64,000 nucleotides of DNA from Bifidobacterium callitrichos DSM 23973 (lineage in GTDB: Bacteria > Actinomycetota > Actinomycetes > Actinomycetales > Bifidobacteriaceae), in the NCBI RefSeq assembly GCF_000741175.1, contig NZ_JGYS01000008.1, forward strand, positions 97,519 through 161,518, written 5' to 3'. Below are positions 45,116 through 54,423 of the stretch, in pieces (within the stretch, counting starts at the first letter, position 1; each line of letters starts with the position of its first letter). Made by a program: the position numbers and the translations under genes. The notes below the pieces were generated by a model that did not search any database, was not told the DNA's origin, and worked only from the letters and a program-made list of their open reading frames with translations.

Positions 45116-46348
45116 ATGTCACTCGCAGAACAGAACGTCAGCGCAGCCTCGGCCGATCAGGCCGAGGACGCCTTCAAGAACGATCCGACCGCCACGCTCG
45201 AAGGCGTGCGCGGCAAGGACGTGACCAAGGCCGCCAAGGCCCTGCTCAAGGACTCCACCACCCGCGGTGGCGGCATCCAGATGCAGGACGTCGTCAAGAT
45301 CTACCCGGGTGCCACCACCCGCGCGCTCGACGACTTCAACCTCGACATCAAGCCCGGCGAGATGGTCGTGCTGCTCGGTGGCTCCGGCTGCGGCAAGTCC
45401 ACCGCACTGCGCTCCCTCGCCGGTCTCGAGGACATTCAGGGCGGCCGCATCCTCGTCGGCGGTCAGGACGTCACCGGCGTGCCGGTCAACAAGCGTGAAA
45501 TGGCCATGGTGTTTCAGGCCTACTCGCTCTTCCCGCACATGACCGCTGTCGAAAACGTCGAATTCGGCCTCGAAGTGCGTGGCGTCGGCAAGGACCAGCG
45601 CCGCAAGATCGCGATGGAGCAGCTCGAACTCGTCGGCCTCGCCGATCAGGCCACCAAGTACACGCAGCAGATGTCCGGTGGTCAGCAGCAGCGCGTGGCC
45701 CTGGCCCGCGCTCTTGCGATCAAGCCGCGCGTGCTCCTGCTCGACGAGCCGCTCTCCGCCCTCGACGCGAAGGTGCGTGTCCAGCTGCGCGACGAGATCC
45801 GCCGCATCCAGCTCAACACCGGTACCACCACCGTGTTCGTCACCCACGATCAGGAGGAGGCGCTTGCCGTCGCCGACCGCATCGGCGTCATGAACCACGG
45901 CCGCATCGAGCAGATCGCCGCTCCGCAGGACCTCTACCAGCGTCCGGCTACTGAATACGTGGCGACGTTCATCGGCCTGACCAACCGTCTGCCCGGCGTC
46001 TCCAACGGCGAGGAGGCGGTCGTCTTCGGCCAGCGCGTCCCGCTGCTGCCGAACTCCCGCAAGGGAGATCTGGTCACGGTGCTCGTGCGTCCGGAGAATC
46101 TGACGCTCGTGCGCGCAGGTGAAGCCACCTCCAAGGTGGGCGAGCACGCCCGCGTCGAGGTGATCCACTTCCTCGGCGCCGTCGCGCGCGTGGACTGCGA
46201 GATCTCCACCGGCGAATACCAGCACTGGAACAAGGGCGAGCAGCTCAAGGTCACCGTGCAGCTGCCGGCGAACGAACTGCCGGCCGGGCTCGCGACCGGA
46301 GACGAGGTCGTCGTCGCGCCTCGCCCGGTGGCGGCGCTGGCCTGCTGA
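45116..46348 (+). CDS. ABC transporter ATP-binding protein with TOBE domain
   Basis: 410 residues. Unusual N-terminal extension of ~50 residues, then Walker A GGSGCGKST (88-96), signature MSGGQQQR (186-193), Walker B VLLLDEP (206-212), switch His in VTHDQEE, and a C-terminal TOBE domain. PotA/FbpC/UgpC group. It starts 6 bp after permease 2. The substrate (polyamine, iron, phosphonate or other) is not resolved. Confidence 0.92.
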   Translation: MSLAEQNVSAASADQAEDAFKNDPTATLEGVRGKDVTKAAKALLKDSTTRGGGIQMQDVVKIYPGATTRALDDFNLDIKPGEMVVLLGGSGCGKSTALRSLAGLEDIQGGRILVGGQDVTGVPVNKREMAMVFQAYSLFPHMTAVENVEFGLEVRGVGKDQRRKIAMEQLELVGLADQATKYTQQMSGGQQQRVALARALAIKPRVLLLDEPLSALDAKVRVQLRDEIRRIQLNTGTTTVFVTHDQEEALAVADRIGVMNHGRIEQIAAPQDLYQRPATEYVATFIGLTNRLPGVSNGEEAVVFGQRVPLLPNSRKGDLVTVLVRPENLTLVRAGEATSKVGEHARVEVIHFLGAVARVDCEISTGEYQHWNKGEQLKVTVQLPANELPAGLATGDEVVVAPRPVAALAC

Positions 46349-46932
46349 CGGGCCTTCTTTCCGTCTGATCTCGTCTGATCATTCCGCTGGTTCCGGTTGA
46401 TTCCGGTTCCAGCGGTGATCGCCGTCCCCCCCCGCTCCGTTTTGTTGGGGATGTTGCGTCCGATGCGCTGCTCGGCCGCGCCGCTTTAACCATGCTGCCC
46501 GGCTGTGCCTCCGGCTGTGCCGCTCAACGCATTTTTCAGTATTTTTGGCGTTGAGCGGCACGACGATGCGTCATTGCCACCCCATCGCCTTTTTGACATG
46601 TTGTCAAAATGGCTATTTTCCAGCGATTCTGCAACAGCCAGTATTTCAAGAACTGTCTCTGCCGCCGATCTGTCTGCCGCTCAACGTGAAAAAACACCGA
46701 AATCGCGTTGAGCGGCACGGTTTTCTGCCGCCCAACGAACATCAATCGATTGACATACGCCGAGTGGCAAACTCATCACGCATCCATCCCCGATCCGCCC
46801 CGGTCGCCGTATCGGATCCTGTGGGATCGAACGTAATGGAGCGAGAAATGAGAGCTCTCGCGGCGGATCCTGTGGTGGATCCTGCGGGATCGGACGTTTT
46901 GAGGCCTCCGCAAGTCCCCATAACGTCGGATC
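46349..46932. other. Gene-free 584-bp stretch between convergent genes
   Basis: Apart from a CCGCTGG...CCAGCGG hairpin near 46383-46415, it holds the composite repeat copy 2 and the GGATCC hairpin cluster (listed separately). No gene supported. Confidence 0.7.
46518..46769. repeat. Composite hairpin repeat, copy 2
   Basis: Hairpins at 46518-46560 and 46675-46717 (43 nt each, 13- and 12-bp perfect arms), 114-nt core 46561-46674, then 8 nt and a decayed third hairpin 46726-46769. Core aligns without gaps to the reverse complement of 10417-10530, with TTGAC and GTCAAAA at the same offsets. A fourth hairpin is not recognisable. Confidence 0.85.
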
Positions 46933-46950
46933 CTACGGGATCGGACGCAA
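46812..46950. repeat. Cluster of short GGATCC...GGGATC hairpins
   Basis: Three to four units of the form GGATCCTGYGGGATCGRACG at about 46814, 46875 and 46930, the last entering the 3' end of the DUF2975 gene. Each can form a 5-bp hairpin. Confidence 0.65.
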
Positions 46951-47382
46951 GTTGTGGAGTCGGGCGGTGAAGAGGCCGGATGCGGCCAGGCCGAGGGCAC
47001 TCAGGAGGATGGTGGAGGTGAGGATCGTGAAGTGCATGAGTCCGGTCGTGGCCCAGAAGATGACGAACGCGACCAGCATGTAGGCGGTCAGGGCGAGCAG
47101 GGTGGCTCGGGTGATGCGCAGGCGCGTTGCCAGAGCCTTATCGCTCATGCGGGTGACGGATGCGCAGCAGATGGCGACGGTCTCGACCTCGACGACGAGG
47201 AGCAGGACAGTTCCGATGATGATCGAGGCGGTGATGAACGGCTGGATGAACGCGATCTCCGGCCAGTTGCGGAATCCTTCGGCGACCGTCTCATGGATCA
47301 CGGCGACGGCGAGCAGCGTGATGAGAGCGGCGGCTAACTGCAGGACGCCAACGAGAATCTTGCGGACAGTTACGGATTTCAT
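46933..47382 (-). CDS. DUF2975-like four-helix membrane protein
   Basis: 149 residues with four predicted helices (about 9-28, 47-67, 92-115, 120-142). The layout fits DUF2975, but the small HTH partner usually beside such genes is absent. SD TAGGAGGAA precedes ATG 47382. Its last codons are formed by a GGATCC-type repeat, suggesting the 3' end was reshaped by repeat insertion. Confidence 0.7.
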   Translation of the reverse strand: MKSVTVRKILVGVLQLAAALITLLAVAVIHETVAEGFRNWPEIAFIQPFITASIIIGTVLLLVVEVETVAICCASVTRMSDKALATRLRITRATLLALTAYMLVAFVIFWATTGLMHFTILTSTILLSALGLAASGLFTARLHNLRPIP

Positions 47383-47399
47383 GGCGGTTCCTCCTAGGG

Positions 47400-47445
47400 A
47401 AGAATATCGTAACTTGATACTAAGTGTATCGTATTTCGATATGTT
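47400..47445 (-). promoter_or_regulatory. AT-rich control region with ATATCG/CGATAT repeats
   Basis: On the minus strand it carries ATCGAAATACGATACAC and GATACTAAGT-type elements, i.e. several TATCG/CGATA half-sites, immediately upstream of the SD. Likely promoter/operator of the DUF2975 gene. Confidence 0.4.
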
Positions 47446-47511
47446 GCGGCAGTGAAAAATGCCGGGATGATGTCCCGGCATTGCATGTGGATTCTGGATT
47501 CAGCGCACGTA

Positions 47512-48303
47512 TCACTCGGAGATGCCGCCGTCGGTGACGAGGTAGTCGGCGGAGGCGAGGGCGCGTGCGGCACGGTCCTTGACGGTCGAGAGGAACACGC
47601 CTTCTCGAGCGAACAGGAGGATCTGGCCTTCGGTGCCGTAGGGGGAGAACCCGGTGAACTTGACCAGCGGGGGATTGTCCGGCTGGGTCATGTCCGCGGT
47701 GGCCTCGGTCACGCGCTTGAGCATGTCGCGGCTCACGGCCTCCGGATCGCTGCCGCCCTTGACTGTGAACGGCACGGAGACAGATCCTTCGGACGCGGCC
47801 GTGAGCTTGGTCAGCGACGCCGTGTTGAGCACCGAGTTGGGGATCACCATGCGATCACCCGAACGGGTCTCGATCACCGTGTGGCGCCATGTGATGTCCA
47901 CGACCGTGCCGGTCACGCTTTGAATGGTGACCGGATCGCCCGGCTGGATCACGCGTCCGACCATCAGACCGAATCCGCCGATCACGTTCGCGATCGTGTC
48001 CTTCAAACCGAAGGAGATCGCGACGCCGCCGACGCCGAGTGCGGTGACCAGTGTCGTCGGGTCGATGCCGAACACCGGCTTGAGCACCATACCCGCCGCG
48101 AGGCACCACAGCACCACGCGCATCAGGTTGATGAAGATCGACGCGCTCGGGATCGGTACCTGCGAATTATCGAGCACCTTGCGCACCAGTCGACGCAGCA
48201 CGCGATCCGCGATCGCGGCGACGATCAACACGATCAGCAGCCAGATCAGCTTGCTCGCGTTCGCGTGGAACCAGGCCACCACCATCTCATTGAAATCAGT
48301 CAT
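47512..48303 (-). CDS. mscS: Small-conductance mechanosensitive channel (MscS family)
   Basis: 263 residues, inner membrane. N-terminal helix, then the pore-lining TM3 region ALGVGGVAISFGLKDTIANVIGG and the MscS beta domain (VQPGDPVTI..TGTVVDITWRHTVIET). ATG 48303 lies 6 nt after TATGGT (minus, 48310-48315) and lacks an SD: leaderless. Protects against hypo-osmotic shock. Confidence 0.9.
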   Translation of the reverse strand: MTDFNEMVVAWFHANASKLIWLLIVLIVAAIADRVLRRLVRKVLDNSQVPIPSASIFINLMRVVLWCLAAGMVLKPVFGIDPTTLVTALGVGGVAISFGLKDTIANVIGGFGLMVGRVIQPGDPVTIQSVTGTVVDITWRHTVIETRSGDRMVIPNSVLNTASLTKLTAASEGSVSVPFTVKGGSDPEAVSRDMLKRVTEATADMTQPDNPPLVKFTGFSPYGTEGQILLFAREGVFLSTVKDRAARALASADYLVTDGGISE

Positions 48304-48392
48304 ACGCCCACCATAACCGGGCAAACCGGCGACAGCCGCGCATCACCCGAAGAAATGCTGTGAAGAACACGGCGAGTTATATAGAAAACGGA

Positions 48393-48477
48393 GCATGGGA
48401 CGGGATTTCCTGTTCGGGACCGTAGGCTTGGCCGAGCGGCCTTGAGCGTGTCACGAACAGGAAATCCCGTCCCATGC
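48393..48477. repeat. 29-29-29 stem-loop element, copy 3
   Basis: Arms 48393-48420 and 48450-48477, apical 48421-48449, 29 nt. Apical part equals copy 1 exactly (reverse complement) and differs from copy 2 at two or so bases. Lies between mscS and aspA, 22 bp after the aspA stop. Confidence 0.9.
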
Positions 48478-48499
48478 GGTCACAGGATAATCCAGACGA

Positions 48500-50041
48500 T
48501 TACGCTTCCTGATGCTCGCGGCAGGTCTGGCCGAGACCGCGGGCGAGGCGGATCGGATCGAGGATCTCGTCGAGCTGATCGGCGGGCAGATCGGTCTGCT
48601 CGCCGGCGATCTCGCGCACCGTGCGGCCGGTGCGCACCGCTTCGGCCGCGATCGCCGAACCCTTCTCGTAGCCGATGTAGTGGTTGAGCGCGGCCGCGAT
48701 CGACGGTGACGTCTCCGCGTGCGCGCGTCCGATCTCGGTGTGCACGACGATGCCCTCGACGCAGTTGACGCGGAACGTGTCCATCGCGTTGGTGAGCAGC
48801 GCCATACCGGAGAGGATCTCATGCACCATCACCGGGTCGAAGGCGTTCAACTGCAGCTGGCCTTCGGCGACGGCCCAGTTGACGGTCACGTCCATGCCGA
48901 ACACCATGAAGCAGCACTGGTTGACGCACTCCGGAATCACCGGGTTGACCTTGGCCGGCATGATGCTGGAACCCGCCTGACGGGCCGGTACGTCGAGATC
49001 GTTGAAGCCGGCGCGCGGACCGGAGTTGAGCAGTCGCAGATCGTCGGCCGCCTTCTTCAAGTGCACGGCGAGGTTCTTGAGGGCGGCGGAGGTCGCCACG
49101 TACGCTCCCATGTCGGTCATCGCGGCCACCGGATCGGGCGCGGCCGTAATCGGCAGGCCGGTGATGCGCGCCAGATGCTCGGTGGCGGACTTGCGGAATC
49201 GCAGATCCGCGCAGATGCCGGTGCCGATGGCGGTGGCGCCGAGGTTCAGCTGCGCGAGCTGCGGTACGAGTCGCTCAAAACCGGCCAGATCGGACTTGAG
49301 GAGCGTGGCGAACGCGTGAAACTCCTGACCGAAGGTCATCGGCACGGCGTCCTGCAGCTGCGTGCGGCCGATCGTCACGTCGTTGATGTGCTTGTCGGCG
49401 AGGTCGTGGAACGCCTGCGCGAGTCGCTTCGTCGACTCGGCGAGCGGGTGGATCGCGTCGATCAGGGCGAGTTTGCAGGCCGCCGGGTACGTGTCGTTGG
49501 TCGACTGCGACTCGTTGACGTCGTCGTTCGGGTGGATGTACGCGTAGTCGCCGCGCCTGTGACCGGCGAGTTCGAGCGCGCGGTTGGCGATCACCTCGTT
49601 CATGTTCATGTTCGACGAGGTGCCGGCGCCGCCCTGCATGACGTCCACCGGGAACTGGTCGGCGAGTTTGCCGGATTCGATCTCGAGGCACGCCTCGCGG
49701 ATGAATCGCGCCTTGTCCTTGTCGAGGATGCCCAGCTCCTCGTTGGCGCTCGCGCAGGCGCGCTTGACCGTCGCGAACGCGCGGATCAGCTCCGGGTGCG
49801 ACGAGTCGGCGATGCCGGAGACGGGGAAGTTGCTGATCGCGCGCTGCGTGTGGATGCCCCAGTACACGTCGTCGGGCACCGGCAGTTCACCGATGCAGTC
49901 GTGTTCGATGCGGGTGTGGTGTTCGTTGCCGCGGACGATGCCGGCCGCCTTGTCTGCCAGCTGCGCGGTGTAGGGAGCGGAAGTCGCAGATACCGCGGGT
50001 GCCTTGGCCTTGGGATCGATGTTCGAATCGTTGTTCGTCAT
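48500..50041 (-). CDS. aspA: Aspartate ammonia-lyase
   Basis: 513 residues. QGGAGTSSNMNMNEV (136-150) and NLGATAIGTG (266-275) favour aspartase over fumarase, and the catalytic SS loop is GSSIMPAKVNP (357-367). The ~40-residue N-terminal extension is longer than in most relatives. ATG 50041 is chosen for GGGAAG just upstream; ATGs at 50050 and 50053 are alternatives. Interconverts aspartate and fumarate plus ammonia. Confidence 0.88.
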   Translation of the reverse strand: MTNNDSNIDPKAKAPAVSATSAPYTAQLADKAAGIVRGNEHHTRIEHDCIGELPVPDDVYWGIHTQRAISNFPVSGIADSSHPELIRAFATVKRACASANEELGILDKDKARFIREACLEIESGKLADQFPVDVMQGGAGTSSNMNMNEVIANRALELAGHRRGDYAYIHPNDDVNESQSTNDTYPAACKLALIDAIHPLAESTKRLAQAFHDLADKHINDVTIGRTQLQDAVPMTFGQEFHAFATLLKSDLAGFERLVPQLAQLNLGATAIGTGICADLRFRKSATEHLARITGLPITAAPDPVAAMTDMGAYVATSAALKNLAVHLKKAADDLRLLNSGPRAGFNDLDVPARQAGSSIMPAKVNPVIPECVNQCCFMVFGMDVTVNWAVAEGQLQLNAFDPVMVHEILSGMALLTNAMDTFRVNCVEGIVVHTEIGRAHAETSPSIAAALNHYIGYEKGSAIAAEAVRTGRTVREIAGEQTDLPADQLDEILDPIRLARGLGQTCREHQEA

Positions 50042-50110
50042 ACTTCCCATCATCCCGTGCGGCCGCGCGAAACGCCATGATGATCGTGTGATTCGGCTCT
50101 GTGAGAAAGC

Positions 50111-50752
50111 TTACTGCCGCTTGTTGAAGATGCGATTCCAGTAGTCGAGCATGTTCTCCTTGGACATCGACAGGTAGATGCCAAGGGCGAGCACGGCGAC
50201 GTCCTCGTTGAGCAGGTCCTTGATCGAGGCCGACTGTCGCAGTTCGGGCCAGCGGCGAAGCACCGTGAGCAGGCCACCGACGGTGAAGTCGAGCATCAGA
50301 TCGGTTTTGAGATCGATGCGCTCCGGGTCGAGCTCGAGCATCTCCATCAGTGACAGACGTTCGAAGTCGCGCAGTGATTCGACCAGTTCGGGGGAGCTGT
50401 GGGGGCCGGCGAGCATGGCGAGGCGATTGAGGCGTTCGCGCTCGCGCGGCGTGCTGATGAGCTGGGTGACGTGCTTGCGCCACTGCTCCTTGAGGTGCTC
50501 CTGCTCCTCGGGGCTGGGCGGCACCTCCTGCATCAGCGGGGAAGTCTTGATCTCCGCGAGGATCGCCGCGTCGGCCAGTTCGGGCAGCCCGGAGAAGTGG
50601 TAGTAGAACGAGTTGCGGTTCACCTGTGCCTTGCGCACGACGTCGGTGACGGTGATGCGCCGGTACTCGCGATCCGCGAGCAGCTCCCAGAAGGCGTCCT
50701 CCATGCGCTGCTTGGCGGGCGGAACGTTCGAATCCCTGCGTGGACGTGGCAT
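50111..50752 (-). CDS. TetR-family regulator
   Basis: 213 residues. Helix-turn-helix YRRITVTDVVRKAQVNRNSFYYHF; C-terminal domain resembles TetR_C regulators such as DhaS-like proteins. SD AGAAGAGG before ATG 50752, with TGTCTAGACA upstream. Target unclear: neighbours aspA and the DUF2974 gene are candidates. Confidence 0.88.
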   Translation of the reverse strand: MPRPRRDSNVPPAKQRMEDAFWELLADREYRRITVTDVVRKAQVNRNSFYYHFSGLPELADAAILAEIKTSPLMQEVPPSPEEQEHLKEQWRKHVTQLISTPRERERLNRLAMLAGPHSSPELVESLRDFERLSLMEMLELDPERIDLKTDLMLDFTVGGLLTVLRRWPELRQSASIKDLLNEDVAVLALGIYLSMSKENMLDYWNRIFNKRQ

Positions 50753-50800
50753 GATGACGACCTCTTCTACTTCATTATTGGGCGACCTGTTGAGACGATT

Positions 50801-50810
50801 TGTCTAGACA
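50801..50810. promoter_or_regulatory. TGTCTAGACA palindrome upstream of the TetR gene
   Basis: Perfect 10-bp palindrome with an AT-rich flank, 48 bp before the TetR ATG. Probable autoregulatory site. Confidence 0.5.
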
Positions 50811-50847
50811 GTATAACCAATAATGCGACATGGCGGAAGAGGTGGGA

Positions 50848-52104
50848 CTACCGCTTGCTGTTGCGGGCGATCGTGGCCTTGACCAGAATCGCCACCGCCT
50901 CCAGAAGGTGCTTGCGATCCTGCGCGGACAGGCCCAGCATCGACCCGATCATCGCCGGAATTGAGCCGGGGAATCCGGCGATCACCTCGGAGAACGTCGT
51001 CGCGCCGTTCGCGTGCAGCACCGCGAACAGGGCGTCCACCGCCCGCTCGCGCTGCTCGACCGTCAGCCCCTGCATCCAGTTGTTCAGCGACTCGTTGAAC
51101 AACTGCGAACTCGGTGCCAGATCGGGTTCGGAAACGAAATGATCGCCCTCCACCTGCCAGGAGAACGTGAAATGCTGCATGATGCCGTCCGAATCGGACG
51201 TCACCACGCGGCACGGCTCCGGCGTCTCGAAGATCTGTCCGACGATCGACGAACTCGGCACGATCTTCGTCACCTTCGGCTGGATGTCGATGTACTGACG
51301 GGACGTGACCACGTTCGGCGGGAATCCCGGGCCGTCAAGCGAATAGACGTGACGGATGCGCTTCTGCACGGCCTCGGTCGCGTTCATCGCCGCATACACG
51401 GCCAGATTGCCGCCCTTCGAATGGCCGGTCAACACGATCGGGCCGCGCCACAGACGGGCCACCATGTCGAGGTACGCGCTCGCCGCCCGCTGCGCCGGCA
51501 CCGGGTACTGGAAGGCCATGTTGAAGTCCTCCTTCCAGCCGATGAGCGAATCATCGGTGCCTCGGAAGGCGAGGACCAGCGTGCCGCCGCGCGTCGGGTC
51601 CTTGACGCGCGGCTTGCCGTTCCAGCCTCGGCCGTCGGGGAGCATGAACGTCATCGCGGCGAACTGCGTCTGCTCGCCGGGATTTACATGCTCGACCACC
51701 GCGCCGAGACGGGCCTCGGCGAATCGCGGGGAATCGGCCACGGCGTCGAAGAAGTCGTGCGTCTTGTTCGGATCGACCAGTCCGACCGTCTGCGTGTCGA
51801 GATCCCCGGCCTCCGTGCCTTCGCCGTCATGCAGCGACGCCTTCGCATCGGCGAGCGTCACCGAATCGAACGGCTCGCGCACCAGCCCCTTGAGCCACGC
51901 CCACGGGTGATCCGGCTCGAAGGCGCGCAGTCGGGCCGGGAAGGAGACCTCGCGATCCTCGTCGAGTGAAATCGTGGGGGAGAAGGCGGTCACGTCCTCG
52001 TAGGAGAGCGAGGAGAAGACGAGGGCGTCGATCTCGTTGAACGGCGCGTCAGGGTCGGTGAGAGGCCGCCGTTCCGTCATGACGTAATCGAACACGTTGG
52101 TCAT
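50848..52104 (-). CDS. DUF2974 (Mbeg1-like) lipase-fold protein
   Basis: 418 residues. Alpha/beta-hydrolase nucleophile elbow TGHSKGG (226-232) and LVLAFRGTDDS (177-187) are typical of Mbeg1-like/lipase class 3 proteins. No signal peptide or membrane helix, so the protein is likely cytoplasmic. SD GAAAGGAGG precedes ATG 52104; the upstream extension crosses the tRNA-Gly region. Function unknown. Confidence 0.82.
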   Translation of the reverse strand: MTNVFDYVMTERRPLTDPDAPFNEIDALVFSSLSYEDVTAFSPTISLDEDREVSFPARLRAFEPDHPWAWLKGLVREPFDSVTLADAKASLHDGEGTEAGDLDTQTVGLVDPNKTHDFFDAVADSPRFAEARLGAVVEHVNPGEQTQFAAMTFMLPDGRGWNGKPRVKDPTRGGTLVLAFRGTDDSLIGWKEDFNMAFQYPVPAQRAASAYLDMVARLWRGPIVLTGHSKGGNLAVYAAMNATEAVQKRIRHVYSLDGPGFPPNVVTSRQYIDIQPKVTKIVPSSSIVGQIFETPEPCRVVTSDSDGIMQHFTFSWQVEGDHFVSEPDLAPSSQLFNESLNNWMQGLTVEQRERAVDALFAVLHANGATTFSEVIAGFPGSIPAMIGSMLGLSAQDRKHLLEAVAILVKATIARNSKR

Positions 52105-52242
52105 GGACGCGCCTCCTTTCGGGCTTCGCCTCAATAGTAGTCGGGGAGGGGTGGTGTATCCGCTGGATAAACCTGAGGATTTCGTGTGATATTCGGCGGA
52201 TATCGGGGAATCGTGCGGTTGGGAAATGGGTTGTACATCGGC

Positions 52243-52285
52243 GCGACACGCCGAGGATGCGCGACGGCGGAATGTCGTGTATATT
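52243..52285 (+). promoter_or_regulatory. tRNA promoter module (copy 3)
   Basis: GCGACACGCCG (52243-52253) and -10 TATATT (52280-52285), 26 nt apart versus 27 in the other two copies. The -35 is a weaker ATGCGC. Confidence 0.7.
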
Positions 52286-52318
52286 ATCCCCCTGTTGCTT
52301 CGCTTCGAGCGTTGCACT

Positions 52319-52391
52319 GCGGACATAGCTTAGTTGGTAAAGCGCAACCTTGCCAAGGTTGAGACCGCGGGTTCGAGTCCCGTTGTCCGCT
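52319..52391 (+). tRNA. tRNA-Gly (GCC)
   Basis: 73 nt. Acceptor GCGGACA pairs with TGTCCGC, anticodon stem/loop ACCTT-GCC-AAGGT, T-arm GGTTCGAGTCC. First of a three-tRNA cluster. Confidence 0.95.
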
Positions 52392-52425
52392 CTCGGAAAG
52401 CCGGTTTCGGCTGGATGAATGACCC

Positions 52426-52497
52426 GGGCGGTTGGCGCAGTGGTAGCGCACTTCCCTGACACGGAAGGGGTCACAAGTTCGAATCTTGTATCGCCCA
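52426..52497 (+). tRNA. tRNA-Val (GAC)
   Basis: 72 nt. Acceptor GGGCGGT pairs with ATCGCCC, loop CTGACAC gives anticodon GAC. Confidence 0.95.
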
Positions 52498-52501
52498 CTC
52501 G

Positions 52502-52536
52502 AAAACGGCCGGCAGGTGACTGCCGGTTTTGTTTTT
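52502..52536 (+). terminator. Terminator after tRNA-Val (GAC)
   Basis: CCGGCAG-GTGA-CTGCCGG followed by TTTTGTTTTT. It separates the two tRNA-Val genes, so the second needs readthrough or its own promoter. Confidence 0.85.
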
Positions 52537-52559
52537 CGTAAGCCAATAATCGAAGATTC

Positions 52560-52632
52560 GGGCGATTGGCGCAGCGGCTAGCGCACTTCGTTCACACCGA
52601 AGGGGTCGTAGGTTCGATTCCTACATCGCCCA
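52560..52632 (+). tRNA. tRNA-Val (CAC)
   Basis: 73 nt. Acceptor GGGCGAT pairs with ATCGCCC, loop TTCACAC gives anticodon CAC. Sequence close to tRNA-Val (GAC), indicating a duplication. Confidence 0.95.
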
Positions 52633-52642
52633 CCTGAACATG

Positions 52643-52675
52643 AAGAGCCTCCACCGGAATCCGGCAGAGGCTCTT
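52643..52675. terminator. Bidirectional terminator, tRNA-Val and amino-acid permease
   Basis: AAGAGCCTC (52643-52651) pairs with GAGGCTCTT (52667-52675), and CCGG pairs inside. Confidence 0.8.
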
Positions 52676-52691
52676 CGCATATCAGTGCGTG

Positions 52692-54215
52692 TCAGTGCAG
52701 GTCGAGCTCGGGGGCCGGATGACGCTTGCGCCACCACTGCTGGACGAAGTAGGCGGCGTAGCACACGATGATGAAGACGATCTCGGCGCCGAGAGCGAAC
52801 CGCTGTTCCTTGTCGAAGAAGACCAGGAGGAACGAGGCGGTGCACAGGATGAACGCGCCCCACGAGGTGTACGGGTAGCCCGGCGTCGCGTACTTGAGCT
52901 CCTTGACCGTGTGTCCCGAGGCGATCCATCGCTTGCGGAACACGATCTGGCAGTAGGCGATCGCGATCCACACCACCACCGCGGACAGGCCGGAGAACGC
53001 CACCAGCACCAGGTACACGGTCGAGGCCGCGATCACCGAACTCAGCAGGGCAAGGAGTCCGCCGGCCATCGCCGCGCACAGGGCCAGCATCGGCACACCG
53101 TGGCGGTTCGTCTTGGCGAACCAGCGGGGGATCATGCCCTCGTTGCCCATCGACCACACCATGCGCGTGGAGGCGTACAGGCCCGAGTTCGACGCGGACA
53201 GCACTGCCGTCAGCACCACGAAATTCATGATGTCGGCCGCGTACGGGATGCCGATCGAATTGAACACGAGCACGAACGGGCTTTCGCCCACGCCGGCCTC
53301 GCGCCATGGGATCAGCGCGCACATCACGGTGATCGATCCGATGAAGAACAGAACGAGGCGCCACAATGTCGTGTGGATCGCCTTCGGCACGGCGGTCTCC
53401 GGATCGCGCGTCTCGCCGGCGGTCACGCCGATCAGCTCGGTGCCGGAGAACGCGAAGTTGACGGTGAGGATCGTTGCGAACACCGGCATGAAGCCGTTGG
53501 GGAAGATGCCGTCCTTGACGAGGTTGCCGAACAGAGGAGCGTGATCGTAGCCGGAGATCGGCACCGCGCCGAAGATCGCCAATAGGCCGATGAGGATGAA
53601 CGCGCAGATCGCGAACACCTTGATCGAGGCGAACAGGAACTCCGCCTCGGCGAAGAATCGCACCGAAAGGGCGTTGGCGACGAAGATCAATACGATGCAC
53701 GCCGCCGACCATATCCAGGTGGGCGTGTGCGGGAACCATCGCTGCATGAGCAGACCCGCGGCCGTGAACTCCGATCCCAAGGCCACCGTCCAAGTGAGCC
53801 AGTACTGGATCGCGATGACGAATCCGGTGCCCGGTCCGATGAACTTCTCGGCGTAGACGTGGAACGAGCCGGTCACCGGCATCGCCACGGACAGCTCGCC
53901 GAGCGTGAGCATCACCAGGTACACAATGACGGCTCCGATGCCGTACGCGAGGATCGTGCCGATCGGGCCCGCCTGCTGGATCGTGTAGCCGGAGCTCAGG
54001 AACAGGCCGGTGCCGATCACGCCGCCGAGCGAGATCATCTGCAGGTGTCGCGATTCCATGCCGCGCCTGAGGTTGGTGTGCAGTGCGTGCTTGCTATTGC
54101 TGTTGCGGTCGGTGGCCTCGCTGCCGCCGACCATGGTTTGGGCGGTCGTCGCGTCGTCGTTGGACGGGGGTGCGGGTTCGGGTCGTTTCCTCATGTCGGT
54201 GTCGGTCTTGATCAT
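52692..54215 (-). CDS. Amino-acid permease (APC superfamily, AAT family)
   Basis: 507 residues, twelve predicted helices after a hydrophilic N-terminus of ~50. [19 protein letters not shown] (TM1) and [20 protein letters not shown] are AAT-family hallmarks. ATG 54215 follows GAGAGAGAG; ATG 54194 is an alternative. Amino-acid specificity cannot be assigned. In bifidobacteria such genes supply amino acids under low nitrogen. Confidence 0.88.
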   Translation of the reverse strand: MIKTDTDMRKRPEPAPPSNDDATTAQTMVGGSEATDRNSNSKHALHTNLRRGMESRHLQMISLGGVIGTGLFLSSGYTIQQAGPIGTILAYGIGAVIVYLVMLTLGELSVAMPVTGSFHVYAEKFIGPGTGFVIAIQYWLTWTVALGSEFTAAGLLMQRWFPHTPTWIWSAACIVLIFVANALSVRFFAEAEFLFASIKVFAICAFILIGLLAIFGAVPISGYDHAPLFGNLVKDGIFPNGFMPVFATILTVNFAFSGTELIGVTAGETRDPETAVPKAIHTTLWRLVLFFIGSITVMCALIPWREAGVGESPFVLVFNSIGIPYAADIMNFVVLTAVLSASNSGLYASTRMVWSMGNEGMIPRWFAKTNRHGVPMLALCAAMAGGLLALLSSVIAASTVYLVLVAFSGLSAVVVWIAIAYCQIVFRKRWIASGHTVKELKYATPGYPYTSWGAFILCTASFLLVFFDKEQRFALGAEIVFIIVCYAAYFVQQWWRKRHPAPELDLH

Positions 54216-54423
54216 GCTCTCTCTCGATCGATGATGGTCGTTGTCGTGTGCTGCTTCCTCATATGCGGTCGCCGTCCGGGGTTGCCCGGAGCTGTCCGGA
54301 ACGGAAACGGCGGGTGTCCGCGAAAAGGCCGCGAACAGTATACGCGCGGGGTCCGCATTTCGGCGGGCGCGCGTTGGGACGATCCGGCCAGTGGTGGTTA
54401 CGATGGAGAGTGAGGAGGCATAT

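Noticed and set aside
48500..50041. Fumarase C instead of aspartase
   Set aside because: QGGAGTSSNMN and NLGATAIGTG fit aspartase better than the TGSGT-type fumarase signature.
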